In this document: piece by piece, positions 1 through 7,858 of the stretch
Numbering within the stretch: the first letter of the stretch is position 1
Layout: each line of letters starts with the position of its first letter
Assembly (NCBI GenBank): GCA_021808035.1
Contig: JAKBCG010000020.1
Coordinates: 1-15,274 of the forward strand
Direction of reading: 5' to 3'
DNA length: 15,274 bases
Origin: Pseudomonadota bacterium
GTDB lineage: Bacteria > Pseudomonadota > Gammaproteobacteria > Steroidobacterales > Steroidobacteraceae
Translations under genes and position numbers: made by a program
Notes under the pieces: model-generated
Seen by the model: the letters and a program-made list of their open reading frames with translations, nothing else
Databases searched by the model: none
What the model was told of the DNA's origin: nothing

Positions 1-456
1 GACCACGGCGACGCGCTTGCCGGTCGGTTTGACCCGCGACAGATCGGGCTTCCAGCCGCGCTTCAAGGCCTCGTCGGTGATGTACCGCTCGATCGCGCCG
101 ATCGACACCGCGCCGAGGCCGTCGTTCAGCGTGCAGGCGCCTTCGCACAGGCGGTCCTGCGGGCAGATCCGCCCGCACATCTCGGGCAGCGAATTGGTCT
201 GATGCGACAGCTCCGCGGCCTCGAACAGCTTCCCGTCGGCGATCAACGTGAGCCAGTTCGGGATGTAGTTGTGCACCGGGCACTTCCACTCGCAGAACGG
301 GTTGCCGCAGCCGAGACAGCGGCCGGCCTGCTGCGCGGCCTCCTCCGCCGGGTAGGGCGCGTAGATCTCGCGGAATCGTCGCGCGCGCTCCTCGACTGGG
401 AGTTTGTCCGGATCCCGGCGCGGCACTTCGAGGAATTGCAGGTGCTTGTCGGCCAT
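1..456 (-). CDS. gltD: Glutamate synthase small (beta) subunit, 5' part only
   Basis: Only the first 152 codons are in the window; the gene runs off the left edge. The product would be the small subunit of NADPH-type glutamate synthase, which takes electrons from NADPH via FAD and passes them through Fe-S clusters to GltB. The N-terminal Fe-S domain is clear: Cys47, 50, 55 and 59 (CLGCGNPFCEWKC) and Cys94, 98, 104 and 108 (CGRICPQDRLC followed by GAC), with the family motif PVHNYIPNWL between them. The window ends at GKRVAVV, where the FAD-binding Rossmann motif should begin. The start at 456 is chosen because MADKHLQFLE aligns with the N-terminus of known GltD. An in-frame ATG at 471 would add five residues. 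The gene lies 29 bp after the gltB stop (14 bp with the other start), so the two are surely one transcript. Confidence 0.95.
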   Translation of the reverse strand, partial: MADKHLQFLEVPRRDPDKLPVEERARRFREIYAPYPAEEAAQQAGRCLGCGNPFCEWKCPVHNYIPNWLTLIADGKLFEAAELSHQTNSLPEMCGRICPQDRLCEGACTLNDGLGAVSIGAIERYITDEALKRGWKPDLSRVKPTGKRVAVV

Positions 457-485
457 CGAGGGGGTTCCCATCGGTCGTCGTCGCG

Positions 486-3400
486 TCAGGCCGCGCGACG
501 CAGGTTCTCGAGCAGCGAACCGATCGCGGCGGCCTTCGGCTTGACGACCCAGAACCGGCCGACGTAGCTGCGGAAGTCCGCGAGCAGCTGCTCGCCCCAG
601 ACGCTGCCGGTCTCGGCGACGTGCTGCTCGATCAAGCCATGGAGGTGCTGCACGTGAGGTCCCATGCCTTCGGGCGAGACGCGATGGATGTCGATGAGCT
701 CGTGGTTGTAGCGGTCGACGAAGTCGCGCTCCATGTCGAGCACGTACGCGAAACCGCCGGTGAACCCGGCGCCGAAGTTCACGCCGGTCCGACCGAGCAC
801 GCACACGACGCCGCCGGTCATGTATTCGCAGCAATGATCGCCCGCCCCCTCGACGACCGCGATCGCACCGGAGTTGCGGACCGCGAATCGCTCGCCGGCG
901 ACGCCGGCGGCGAACAGCTCTCCGCCGGTCGCGCCGTACAGGCAGGTGTTGCCCATGATCACGGTGTCGCGCGCGACGAAGCCGGACCCGGCCGGGGGCT
1001 TGAGCACGATCTTGCCCGCGGCCATCCCCTTGCCGACGTAATCGTTCGCCTCGCCCTCGAGGTACAGGTGCAACCCGCCCGTGTTCCAGACGCCGAAGCT
1101 CTGCCCGGCGGAACCGCTCAGGTTCACGACGATCGGGGCGTCCGCCATGCCGTAATTGCCCCAGCGACGCGCGATCTCGCCCGACACCCGTGCGCCGACC
1201 GAACGATCGTGGTTCCTGACCGGATACGCGAACCTGCCGCCGGACTTCGCGGCGATCGCCGCGCGCATGTCGGCGAGCATCTGCTCGCCGAGCGCCCCCT
1301 TGTCGTAGGGCGGATTGCGCGCGTCCAGGCAGTATTGCGGAGCGCTGGACACGAGACCGGCGTTCGCGAGGATCGGCCGCAGGTCGAGCTTGCGCTGCTT
1401 CGGGGTCTCGCCCGGCGAGATCTCGAGCAGCTCGGTGCGGCCGATCAGCTCGGCGAGGCTGCGCACGCCGAGCGAGGCCATGATTTCGCGGCATTCCTCG
1501 GCGACGAAGCGGAAATAGTTGATCACCATCTCCGGCAGCCCGATGAAGTGCCTCGCGCGCAGCACCGCGTGCTGGGTCGCGACACCGGTGGCGCAGTTGT
1601 TCAGGTGGCAGATCCGCAGGTACTTGCAGCCCAGCGCGACCATCGGCGCGGTGCCGAAGCCGAAGCTCTCGGCGCCGAGGAGCGCCGCCTTGATCACGTC
1701 GAGGCCCGTCTTCAGGCCGCCGTCGACCTGCACCCGGACGCGCTGGCGCAACTCGTTGACCCGCAGCGTCTGGTGGGTCTCCGCGAGGCCGAGCTCCCAG
1801 GGCGTGCCCGCGTATTTTATCGAGGACAGCGGGCTCGCGCCGGTGCCGCCGTCGTAGCCGCTGATCGTGATCAGGTCCGCATAGGCCTTCGCGACCCCGG
1901 CGGCGACGGTGCCGACCCCGGGTTCGGCGACCAGCTTCACGGAGACAAGCGCCTGGGGGTTGACCTGCTTCAGGTCGAAGATCAGCTGTGCCAGGTCCTC
2001 GATCGAATAGATGTCGTGATGCGGCGGCGGCGATATCAGTCCGACGCCCGGACGCGCGAATCGCAGCCGCGCAATCATCTCGTTGACCTTGTGGCCCGGC
2101 AACTGCCCGCCTTCACCCGGCTTCGCGCCCTGGGCGATCTTGATCTGCAGCACCTCGGCGCTGATCAGGTATTCCGGGGTCACGCCGAAACGCCCCGAGG
2201 CGACCTGCTTGATCTTCGAGTTCCGTTCGGTGTGGTAACGGCCCGGGTCCTCGCCGCCCTCGCCGGAATTCGAGCGTGCGCCGATCCGGTTCATCGCTAC
2301 GCTAAGCGCCTCGTGGGCCTCCGGCGACAGCGCGCCGAGCGACATGCCGGCGCTGTCGAATCGCCTGAGGATCGCTTCGACCGGCTCGACCTCGTCGACG
2401 GGGATCGGCCCGGTCGGACTCTTCAGCGTGAGCAGGTCCCGGATGCACGCGACCGGCCGCTCGTTGACCAGCGCGGCGTATTGCCGATAGCGCTCGTAGT
2501 CACCAGTCAAGACCGCGGCCTGCAACGCGGCGATCACGTCCGGGTTGTAGGCGTGGTATTCGCCGCCGTGCATGTACTTGAGCAGGCCGCCCGGGACGAC
2601 CGGCTGATTCGCGTCCCAGGCGTTCTTCGCGAGCGCCTGCGCGTCGCGCTCGAGATCGGCGAAATCCGCACCCTGGATCCGGCTTTCCGAGCCCTGGAAG
2701 CACAGGTCCACGACCTCGTCGGCGAGTCCGACGATCTCGAACAGCTGGGCGCTGCGGTAGCTCGCGATCGTCGAGATCCCCATTTTCGACATGATCTTGT
2801 ACAGGCCCTTGCGGATCCCGCGCCGGTAGCTGCGGCCGATCTCCTGGCGGCGCTCCTCCTCTTCGATTTCCAGCGCGCCTTTCTGCATCAGGTCGAACAA
2901 CGTCTGGTACGCGAGGTACGGATAGACCGCGGTCGCGCCGTAACCGATCAGGCACGCGAAGTGGTGCGCATCGCGCGCGACGCCGGTCTCGACCAGCAGG
3001 TTGCACTTGCAGCGCAATCCGGTCTCGACGAGCCGGTTGTGCACCGCGCCGGTCGCGAGCAGCGCATGGATCGGGAGCTTGCCGCGGACCAGGTACCGGT
3101 CCGACAGCAGCAGCACGAGCTTGCCGCTGCGCACCGCGTTCTCGGCCTGGTCGCAGACCGCGAGGATCGCGGACTTGAGGTCCTGGGTCTCCTCGTACTG
3201 CAGGTCGATGAACTCGTGCGGCACGCCGCTGCCGGCGAGCGCGACGATCTGCCGCAGCTTGCGCTGCGACAGGACCGGCGAACTCAGCACGATCTGCTCG
3301 GCGTGCTGCGGCAGCGGGACGAAGATGTTGCATTCCGGTCCGATCTGCGTCTGCAGCGACATCACGATGCTCTCGCGCAAGCTGTCGATCGGCGGGTTGG

Positions 3401-5015
3401 TGACCTGCGCGAACTGCTGCCGGAAGTAGTCGAACGGCGAGCGCACCTTGCGCGACAGCACCGGCATCGGCGTGTCGTCGCCCATCGAGCCGACCGCCTC
3501 GCTCTCGTCCTCGGCGAGCACGCGGATGATCTCGTCGCGCTCCTCGACCGAGACGTTGAACATCTTGTGATACGTCGCGAGGGTGTCGCGATCGAACGGC
3601 TCGGCGGCGAGACGCGGATCGATCAGGTCGGTCTGCAGGTAGCGGACACCTTTCTTCAGCCAGGTCTTGTACGGGTGGCGGCTCTTCAGCAAGTCGTCGA
3701 TCCGGCGCGTGTCCATCAACTCGCCGGTCTGCAGGTCGAGCGCGAGCATCTCGCCGGGGCCGAGCTTGCCCTTCTTGACGACCTCGCCCGGCGCATAGTC
3801 CCAGACCCCCGCCTCGGAGGCGATCGTGATGTGACGGTCCTTGGTGATCACCCACCGCGCCGGCCGCAAGCCGTTGCGGTCGAGCGTGCAGCAGGCATGG
3901 CGGCCGTCCGTGAGCACGATGCCCGCGGGACCGTCCCACGGTTCCATGTGGGTCGCGTAGTACTCGTAGAACGCCTTGAGGTCCGGGTCGATCATGTCGA
4001 CCGATTGCCACGCGGGCGGGATCAGGATCCGCATCGCGTGCATCGGGTCGAGGCCGCCCGCGAGCAGCAGCTCGAGCATGTTGTCGAGCGACTGGGAGTC
4101 CGAGCCCGACAGGGAGACGACCGGCCGGATGTCCGCCAGATCCGGCAGGAGCGGGGAACGGAACAGCGGGCCGCGAGCGACCGCCCAGCGACGGTTGCCC
4201 TGGATCGTGTTGATCTCGCCGTTGTGCGCGAGATACCGGTACGGATGGGCGAGCCGCCACTGCGGCAAGGTGTTCGTCGAGAAGCGCTGGTGGAATACCG
4301 CGACCGAGGTCTCCATCCGTGGATCCGCGAGATCCGGATAGAACCGGACCAGGAACTGCGGCATCACCATGCCCTTGTAGACGATGGTGGTGGCCGACAG
4401 CGAGGGCACGTAGAACGCGGGGTCCGCGCCCTCGAGGCGCTTCTCGGCGCGGCGGCGCGCGAGGAAGAGCTTGCGATTGAACGTGGCGTCGTCGATGTCG
4501 CCGCGGAAATTCACGAACACCTGCGCGATATGCGGCAGGCTCTTCAGCGCTTCGGCGCCGCAAGCGCCCGGATCGGTCGGTACCTCGCGGAAACCCGCGA
4601 CCTCGCACTGTTCCGCCGCCAGCGTCTCGATCAGGACCCGCCGCGAGCGCGCCGCGAGCGCCGGGTCCCGGTTCTCGAACAGCAACCCCGCGGCGAACGA
4701 GGGCGCGAGCGCGATGCCGCTATCCGCGGCGACCGCGCGCAGGAACGCGACCGGCATCTTCAGCAACACGCCGCAGCCGTCGCCGGTCTTCCCGTCGGTC
4801 GCGACGGCGCCGCGGTGGGTCAACCGGTTGAGCGATTGGATCGCGCACTCGACGATCCAGTGGCTGGGACGGTCGTCGAGGTTCGCGATCAGGCCGAAGC
4901 CGCAGGAGTCCTTCTCGTGGGACGGCCGGTACAGTCCCCAGTCGGACCAGCGGGGATCTGCAAGCACGGCGGCTTCTCCAACGGATTGTTCGCGATCGAC
5001 CATGACGCTGCCCAT
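486..5015 (-). CDS. gltB: Glutamate synthase large (alpha) subunit
   Basis: This 1509-residue protein matches the usual length (about 1480-1520) of the GltB subunit, which makes two glutamates from glutamine and 2-oxoglutarate. Domains in order: a class II glutaminase domain starting at Cys38 after a propeptide (KDSCGFGLI, then LTHRGA and GDGCG); a central domain near 500-790; an FMN-binding synthase domain near 865-1240, with PGEGGQLPGHKV and GYDGGTGASPLSSIKY; and a C-terminal Gly-rich beta-helix domain near 1270-1470. Cys1130, Cys1136 and Cys1141 (spacing X5, X4) are the 3Fe-4S ligands in the order seen in characterised enzymes. The mature protein should start at Cys38 after propeptide cleavage, as the family does. 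The ATG at 5015 is used; an ATG at 5003 is four codons in. gltD follows immediately, and a CBS-domain gene lies 152 bp upstream. Confidence 0.97.
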   Translation of the reverse strand: MGSVMVDREQSVGEAAVLADPRWSDWGLYRPSHEKDSCGFGLIANLDDRPSHWIVECAIQSLNRLTHRGAVATDGKTGDGCGVLLKMPVAFLRAVAADSGIALAPSFAAGLLFENRDPALAARSRRVLIETLAAEQCEVAGFREVPTDPGACGAEALKSLPHIAQVFVNFRGDIDDATFNRKLFLARRRAEKRLEGADPAFYVPSLSATTIVYKGMVMPQFLVRFYPDLADPRMETSVAVFHQRFSTNTLPQWRLAHPYRYLAHNGEINTIQGNRRWAVARGPLFRSPLLPDLADIRPVVSLSGSDSQSLDNMLELLLAGGLDPMHAMRILIPPAWQSVDMIDPDLKAFYEYYATHMEPWDGPAGIVLTDGRHACCTLDRNGLRPARWVITKDRHITIASEAGVWDYAPGEVVKKGKLGPGEMLALDLQTGELMDTRRIDDLLKSRHPYKTWLKKGVRYLQTDLIDPRLAAEPFDRDTLATYHKMFNVSVEERDEIIRVLAEDESEAVGSMGDDTPMPVLSRKVRSPFDYFRQQFAQVTNPPIDSLRESIVMSLQTQIGPECNIFVPLPQHAEQIVLSSPVLSQRKLRQIVALAGSGVPHEFIDLQYEETQDLKSAILAVCDQAENAVRSGKLVLLLSDRYLVRGKLPIHALLATGAVHNRLVETGLRCKCNLLVETGVARDAHHFACLIGYGATAVYPYLAYQTLFDLMQKGALEIEEEERRQEIGRSYRRGIRKGLYKIMSKMGISTIASYRSAQLFEIVGLADEVVDLCFQGSESRIQGADFADLERDAQALAKNAWDANQPVVPGGLLKYMHGGEYHAYNPDVIAALQAAVLTGDYERYRQYAALVNERPVACIRDLLTLKSPTGPIPVDEVEPVEAILRRFDSAGMSLGALSPEAHEALSVAMNRIGARSNSGEGGEDPGRYHTERNSKIKQVASGRFGVTPEYLISAEVLQIKIAQGAKPGEGGQLPGHKVNEMIARLRFARPGVGLISPPPHHDIYSIEDLAQLIFDLKQVNPQALVSVKLVAEPGVGTVAAGVAKAYADLITISGYDGGTGASPLSSIKYAGTPWELGLAETHQTLRVNELRQRVRVQVDGGLKTGLDVIKAALLGAESFGFGTAPMVALGCKYLRICHLNNCATGVATQHAVLRARHFIGLPEMVINYFRFVAEECREIMASLGVRSLAELIGRTELLEISPGETPKQRKLDLRPILANAGLVSSAPQYCLDARNPPYDKGALGEQMLADMRAAIAAKSGGRFAYPVRNHDRSVGARVSGEIARRWGNYGMADAPIVVNLSGSAGQSFGVWNTGGLHLYLEGEANDYVGKGMAAGKIVLKPPAGSGFVARDTVIMGNTCLYGATGGELFAAGVAGERFAVRNSGAIAVVEGAGDHCCEYMTGGVVCVLGRTGVNFGAGFTGGFAYVLDMERDFVDRYNHELIDIHRVSPEGMGPHVQHLHGLIEQHVAETGSVWGEQLLADFRSYVGRFWVVKPKAAAIGSLLENLRRAA

Positions 5016-5167
5016 ACCGCCCCGTGCCTTGCGGCGTCGGCCGCAAAGCCTTTCAAATACAACACTCTAGACCGGTTCGAGGCGCTCAATCGAACGCGCC
5101 GGCGCGGGCGCTTCGCGGCGCGCGTGCCTGGATATAGCACCGCATGATACTAGCGCGCCGAGCGCGG
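5016..5167 (-). other. Leader and intergenic region between CBS gene and gltB
   Basis: This 152-bp spacer precedes gltB and follows the CBS gene stop. The gltB-distal part is very GC-rich and holds a perfect 12-bp palindrome, CGCGCCGGCGCG (5095-5106). The part nearer gltB has a local AT-richer stretch (about 5050-5075) that would suit a promoter. I could not find a convincing pair of -35/-10 boxes or a sigma-54 element. Whether gltB is read from its own promoter or also from the CBS gene cannot be settled here. Confidence 0.35.
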
Positions 5168-5596
5168 TCAACCGGCGATGTAGCGCTCGAGCTGCTCGAT
5201 GTGCTCGCTTTGCTCCTGCAACAGCGCCTTCACGAGATCGCCGATCGACAGCATCCCGACGACCGCGCCCGCATCGACGACCGGCAGATGGCGGATGCGC
5301 TGGTTCGTGCACAGCTCCATGCACCGCTGGACGGTGTCGCCGAGCCCGACCGTGATCACCGGCGCGCTCATGATCATGGTGACCGCGGTGTCGTGCGACG
5401 AACGATTCTGCAGGATCACCTTGCGGGCATAGTCGCGCTCGGAGATCACGCCGAGCAGGTTGCCCCGCTCCATCACGAGGAGCGCACCCACGTGTTGCGT
5501 CGCCATCATCTCGATCGCCCGCAGCACCGATTCCTGCGGTCCGATCGAGTAGATCTGGCGGCCCTTGACGGCGAGCAGTTGGCCGACGGTAAGCAT
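5168..5596 (-). CDS. Stand-alone two-CBS-domain protein
   Basis: A 142-residue cytoplasmic protein made of a tandem CBS pair. CBS 1 is at about 10-65 (ends GVISERDYARK) and CBS 2 at about 74-127 (IRHLPVVD, then GMLSIGDLVKA), followed by a short C-terminal helix, QSEHIEQLERYI. CBS pairs commonly bind adenine nucleotides or related ligands and act as sensors; the partner here is unknown. The start at 5596 is preferred because it has a strong Shine-Dalgarno (GGAGGG, about 7 nt upstream) and a typical family N-terminus (MLTVGQLL). An open extension to 5731 would overlap the divergent ptrB start and has no domain. The gene precedes gltBD on the same strand, so a link to nitrogen metabolism is possible but unproven. 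Confidence 0.9.
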   Translation of the reverse strand: MLTVGQLLAVKGRQIYSIGPQESVLRAIEMMATQHVGALLVMERGNLLGVISERDYARKVILQNRSSHDTAVTMIMSAPVITVGLGDTVQRCMELCTNQRIRHLPVVDAGAVVGMLSIGDLVKALLQEQSEHIEQLERYIAG

Positions 5597-5639
5597 CGCG
5601 TTATCCCTCCGCGCACGATCCGACGAACCGGCAACACCC

Positions 5640-5657
5640 GGAGCGGCAATGCGCTCC
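5640..5657. repeat. Small inverted repeat in the CBS/ptrB divergent region
   Basis: GGAGCG (5640-5645) and CGCTCC (5652-5657) form a perfect 6-bp stem with a 6-nt loop. It lies in the predicted 5' untranslated leader of the CBS gene, upstream of its strong ribosome-binding site. It could be a small RNA hairpin or an operator half-site pair. No function can be assigned. Confidence 0.3.
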
Positions 5658-5666
5658 ATGGATCCG

Positions 5667-5674
5667 ACTATACT
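5667..5674. promoter_or_regulatory. Overlapping divergent -10-like boxes for ptrB (+) and CBS gene (-)
   Basis: The sequence ACTATACT holds TATACT on the plus strand (5669-5674, five of six consensus bases) and TATAGT on the minus strand (5672-5667, also five of six). The plus-strand box would start a transcript about 17 nt before the GTG of ptrB. The minus-strand box would give the CBS gene a leader of about 60 nt, with a weak TTTCTC 17 bp upstream as -35. No good -35 is visible for ptrB. This is promoter prediction by eye only. Confidence 0.35.
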
Positions 5675-5697
5675 CCGCGGATCATGCGAGAGAAATC

Positions 5698-7788
5698 GTG
5701 ACCGATCCGGGCGGCGCGCCGATCCCGGCACCGATCGCCGCGGTCCGGCCGCGGCGGCTGCACTCCCCGTTCGGCGATCGCATCGACCCCTATTACTGGC
5801 TCCGCGACGACACCCGCGAGGATCCGCAGGTCCTCGCCCACCTCGCGGCGGAGAACGCCTACCGCCGCGCGATGATGGCGCCGATCGCGGACCTCGAGGC
5901 GCGCGTGTTCGCGGAGATCGTCGCGCGTCTGCCGCGCAGCGACGCGAGCGTCCCCTACTTCAAGCGGGGGTATTGGTACTACGACCGCTTCGACCCCGAC
6001 GCGGAGCATCCGGTGTTCCTGCGCCGGCGCGGATCGATGGACGCGCCGGAGGAGACGATGCTGGACGCCAACCAGCTCGCCGCGGGGCACGACTATTTCC
6101 AGATCGGCGCGGCGGAGGTCTCCCCGGACGGCCGGTGGCTCGCCTATTGCGAGGACACGGTCGGACGGCGCCAGTACCGGCTGCGGATCCGGGATCTATC
6201 GACCGGCGTCACCTTGCCGACCGTGATCGAGGACGTGGAGACGGACCTCGCATGGGCCGGCGACGACCGCACCTTGCTCTACGTCGCGAAGGACCCGGAG
6301 ACCCTGCTCGGGGTGTTCGTGCGCAAGCACCGGGTCGGCACCGATCCGCGCGACGACGCGCTGGTCTTCGAGCAGACGGACCACCGCTTCTACACCGGCG
6401 TGTCGACGTCCAAGTCGGAACGATTCCTGTTCATCCACATGGAGAGCACGGTCTCCTCGGAGTGGCGCTACGCGCGTGCCGACGATCCGGCGCTCGAGTT
6501 CCGCATGTTCCTGCCGCACGAGCGCGATCACGAGTACCAGGTCGAGCACGCCGGCGACGACTTCCTGGTCCGCAGCAACTGGAACGCACCGAACTTCCGC
6601 ATTCTGCGCGTGCCGGTCGAGGCGTCGGCGGACCGGGCGAGCTGGTGCGAGGTCGTGCCGCACCGGGAAGACGCGTTCGTGCATGATTTCGAGCCGTTCG
6701 CGAGCTTCGTCGCAGTGTCGCTGCGCACCGGCGCATTGCGGCGGATCGAGATCGTGCCGTCGGCGCCGCCGGGGGCGGAAGGCGGGCGCCCCGCGCCGTT
6801 CCTCGTCGACGCCGAGGAATCCGCGTTCACGATGGATTTCGGCGACAACCCGGCCGTCGACACCGACCTGCTGCGCTACACCTACAGCTCGCCGACGACA
6901 CCGAGGACGACCTACGATCTCGACGTACGCCGTGAGACGCGCACGCTGCTGAAGCGGGACGAGATCGCGGGCGGCTTCGATCCCGCCCGCTACCAGGCCG
7001 AGCTCGACTTCGTCACCGCGGCGGACGGCGCGCGGATCCCGGTGACGGTGGTGCGCCGGCGGGACACGCCGCTCGACGGAACCGCACCGTTGCTGCTGTA
7101 CGCCTACGGTGCGTACGGTGCGTGCATCGATCCGACCTTCTCGGTGTCGCGGCTGAGCCTGCTCGATCGCGGCTTCGTCCACGCGATCGCGCACGTGCGC
7201 GGCGGCCAGGAAATGGGCCGCGCCTGGTACGATGCCGGTCGCGCGCGCCACAAGCGCCATTCGTTCACCGACTTCATCGACGTCACCCGGGCGCTCGTCG
7301 CGCGCGGCGTCGCAGCCCCGGATCGCGTGGTCGCGATGGGCGGCAGCGCCGGCGGACTGCTGGTCGGGGCGGTCGCGAACCTGGCCCCGGCGCTGTACCG
7401 CGCGATCATCGCGCAGGTCCCCTTCGTCGACGTGGTCACGACGATGCTCGACGAGAGCATTCCGCTGACGACCAACGAATACGACGAATGGGGCAATCCC
7501 GCAGTCCGCGAGGACTACGAGTACCTGCTGTCGTACTCGCCGTACGACAACGTCGGCGCGCAGGCCTACCCCGCGATGCTGGTCACGACCGGCTTGTGGG
7601 ACAGCCAGGTGCAGTACTTCGAGCCGGTCAAATGGGTCGCGAAGCTGCGCGCGATGAAGACCGATCGCAACCCGCTGTTGCTGCACGTCGAGATGGACGC
7701 GGGACACGGTGGCAAGCCCGGCCGCTTCGAGCACTTTCGCGACACCGCGATGGAATTCGCGTTCGCGATCGACAGCGTCGGTCGCTAA
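5698..7788 (+). CDS. ptrB: Oligopeptidase B (prolyl oligopeptidase family, S9A)
   Basis: A 696-residue serine peptidase expected to cleave short peptides after Arg or Lys in the cytoplasm; no signal peptide is seen. The N-terminus (HSPFGDRIDPYYWLRDD) is typical of the family. A seven-bladed propeller region spans about 75-410 and the alpha/beta hydrolase domain follows. The catalytic triad is Ser550 (GGSAGG), Asp635 (GLWDSQVQY) and His670 (DAGHGG). The spacings of 85 and 35 residues equal those of the E. coli enzyme (S532, D617, H652). Of the two acidic residues that set basic P1 specificity, the first is Glu594 and the second is Asp596 instead of Glu (TTNEYDEWGNP). The start is GTG at 5698, after a modest GAGAGA ribosome-binding sequence. 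It is divergent from the CBS gene and convergent with the SPOR lipoprotein gene. Confidence 0.96.
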   Translation: MTDPGGAPIPAPIAAVRPRRLHSPFGDRIDPYYWLRDDTREDPQVLAHLAAENAYRRAMMAPIADLEARVFAEIVARLPRSDASVPYFKRGYWYYDRFDPDAEHPVFLRRRGSMDAPEETMLDANQLAAGHDYFQIGAAEVSPDGRWLAYCEDTVGRRQYRLRIRDLSTGVTLPTVIEDVETDLAWAGDDRTLLYVAKDPETLLGVFVRKHRVGTDPRDDALVFEQTDHRFYTGVSTSKSERFLFIHMESTVSSEWRYARADDPALEFRMFLPHERDHEYQVEHAGDDFLVRSNWNAPNFRILRVPVEASADRASWCEVVPHREDAFVHDFEPFASFVAVSLRTGALRRIEIVPSAPPGAEGGRPAPFLVDAEESAFTMDFGDNPAVDTDLLRYTYSSPTTPRTTYDLDVRRETRTLLKRDEIAGGFDPARYQAELDFVTAADGARIPVTVVRRRDTPLDGTAPLLLYAYGAYGACIDPTFSVSRLSLLDRGFVHAIAHVRGGQEMGRAWYDAGRARHKRHSFTDFIDVTRALVARGVAAPDRVVAMGGSAGGLLVGAVANLAPALYRAIIAQVPFVDVVTTMLDESIPLTTNEYDEWGNPAVREDYEYLLSYSPYDNVGAQAYPAMLVTTGLWDSQVQYFEPVKWVAKLRAMKTDRNPLLLHVEMDAGHGGKPGRFEHFRDTAMEFAFAIDSVGR

Positions 7789-7794
7789 CGACCG
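7779..7794. terminator. Hairpin around the ptrB stop codon
   Basis: CGGTCG (7779-7784) and CGACCG (7789-7794) form a perfect 6-bp stem. The four-base loop CTAA holds the ptrB TAA stop. There is no T-run after it, so it is not a classical intrinsic terminator. It may still slow or protect the 3' end. It is also part of the repeat cluster described next. Confidence 0.3.
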
Positions 7795-7858
7795 CCCGGG
7801 CTGCCAACGGCTGCGCAGCCGCCAACGCCCGTGCGGCCGCTAACGACCGTGCGGCCGC
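7781..7858. repeat. Four degenerate 18-bp tandem repeats between convergent genes
   Basis: Four units share a G-C/T-C-G/C-GC-C/T-AACG core: GTCGCTAACGACCGCCCGG (7781-7799), GCTGCCAACGGCTGCGCA (7800-7817), GCCGCCAACGCCCGTGCG (7818-7835) and GCCGCTAACGACCGTGCG (7836-7853). A fifth, decayed half unit starts at 7854. Unit 1 contains the ptrB stop codon and unit 4 contains the stop codon of the SPOR gene on the other strand. Unit 2 runs into a perfect 14-bp palindrome, CGGCTGCGCAGCCG (7808-7821). The array fills the whole 51-bp convergent gap and may act as a bidirectional termination or 3'-end structure. Confidence 0.6.

Noticed and set aside
2500..4608. A 702-codon minus-strand open frame inside gltB in another frame
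   Set aside because: Arg/Pro-rich shadow without motifs; the gltB frame carries all known catalytic and Fe-S residues.
621..5147. A 1508-codon open frame on the plus strand, opposite gltB almost end to end
   Set aside because: Its translation is Arg/Asp/Val-rich low-complexity text with no domain, and gltB on the other strand is unambiguous. Such antisense open frames follow from GC-rich codon use.
5597..5731. N-terminal extension of the CBS protein
   Set aside because: It overlaps the ptrB start and promoter-like boxes, and a much better ribosome-binding site sits before 5596.
6196..7734. A 512-codon minus-strand open frame opposite ptrB
   Set aside because: No recognisable domain, and it lies fully within a gene with an intact catalytic triad.
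7781..7858. Repeat cluster as a CRISPR array
   Set aside because: Units are degenerate, contiguous and without spacers, and no cas gene is nearby.
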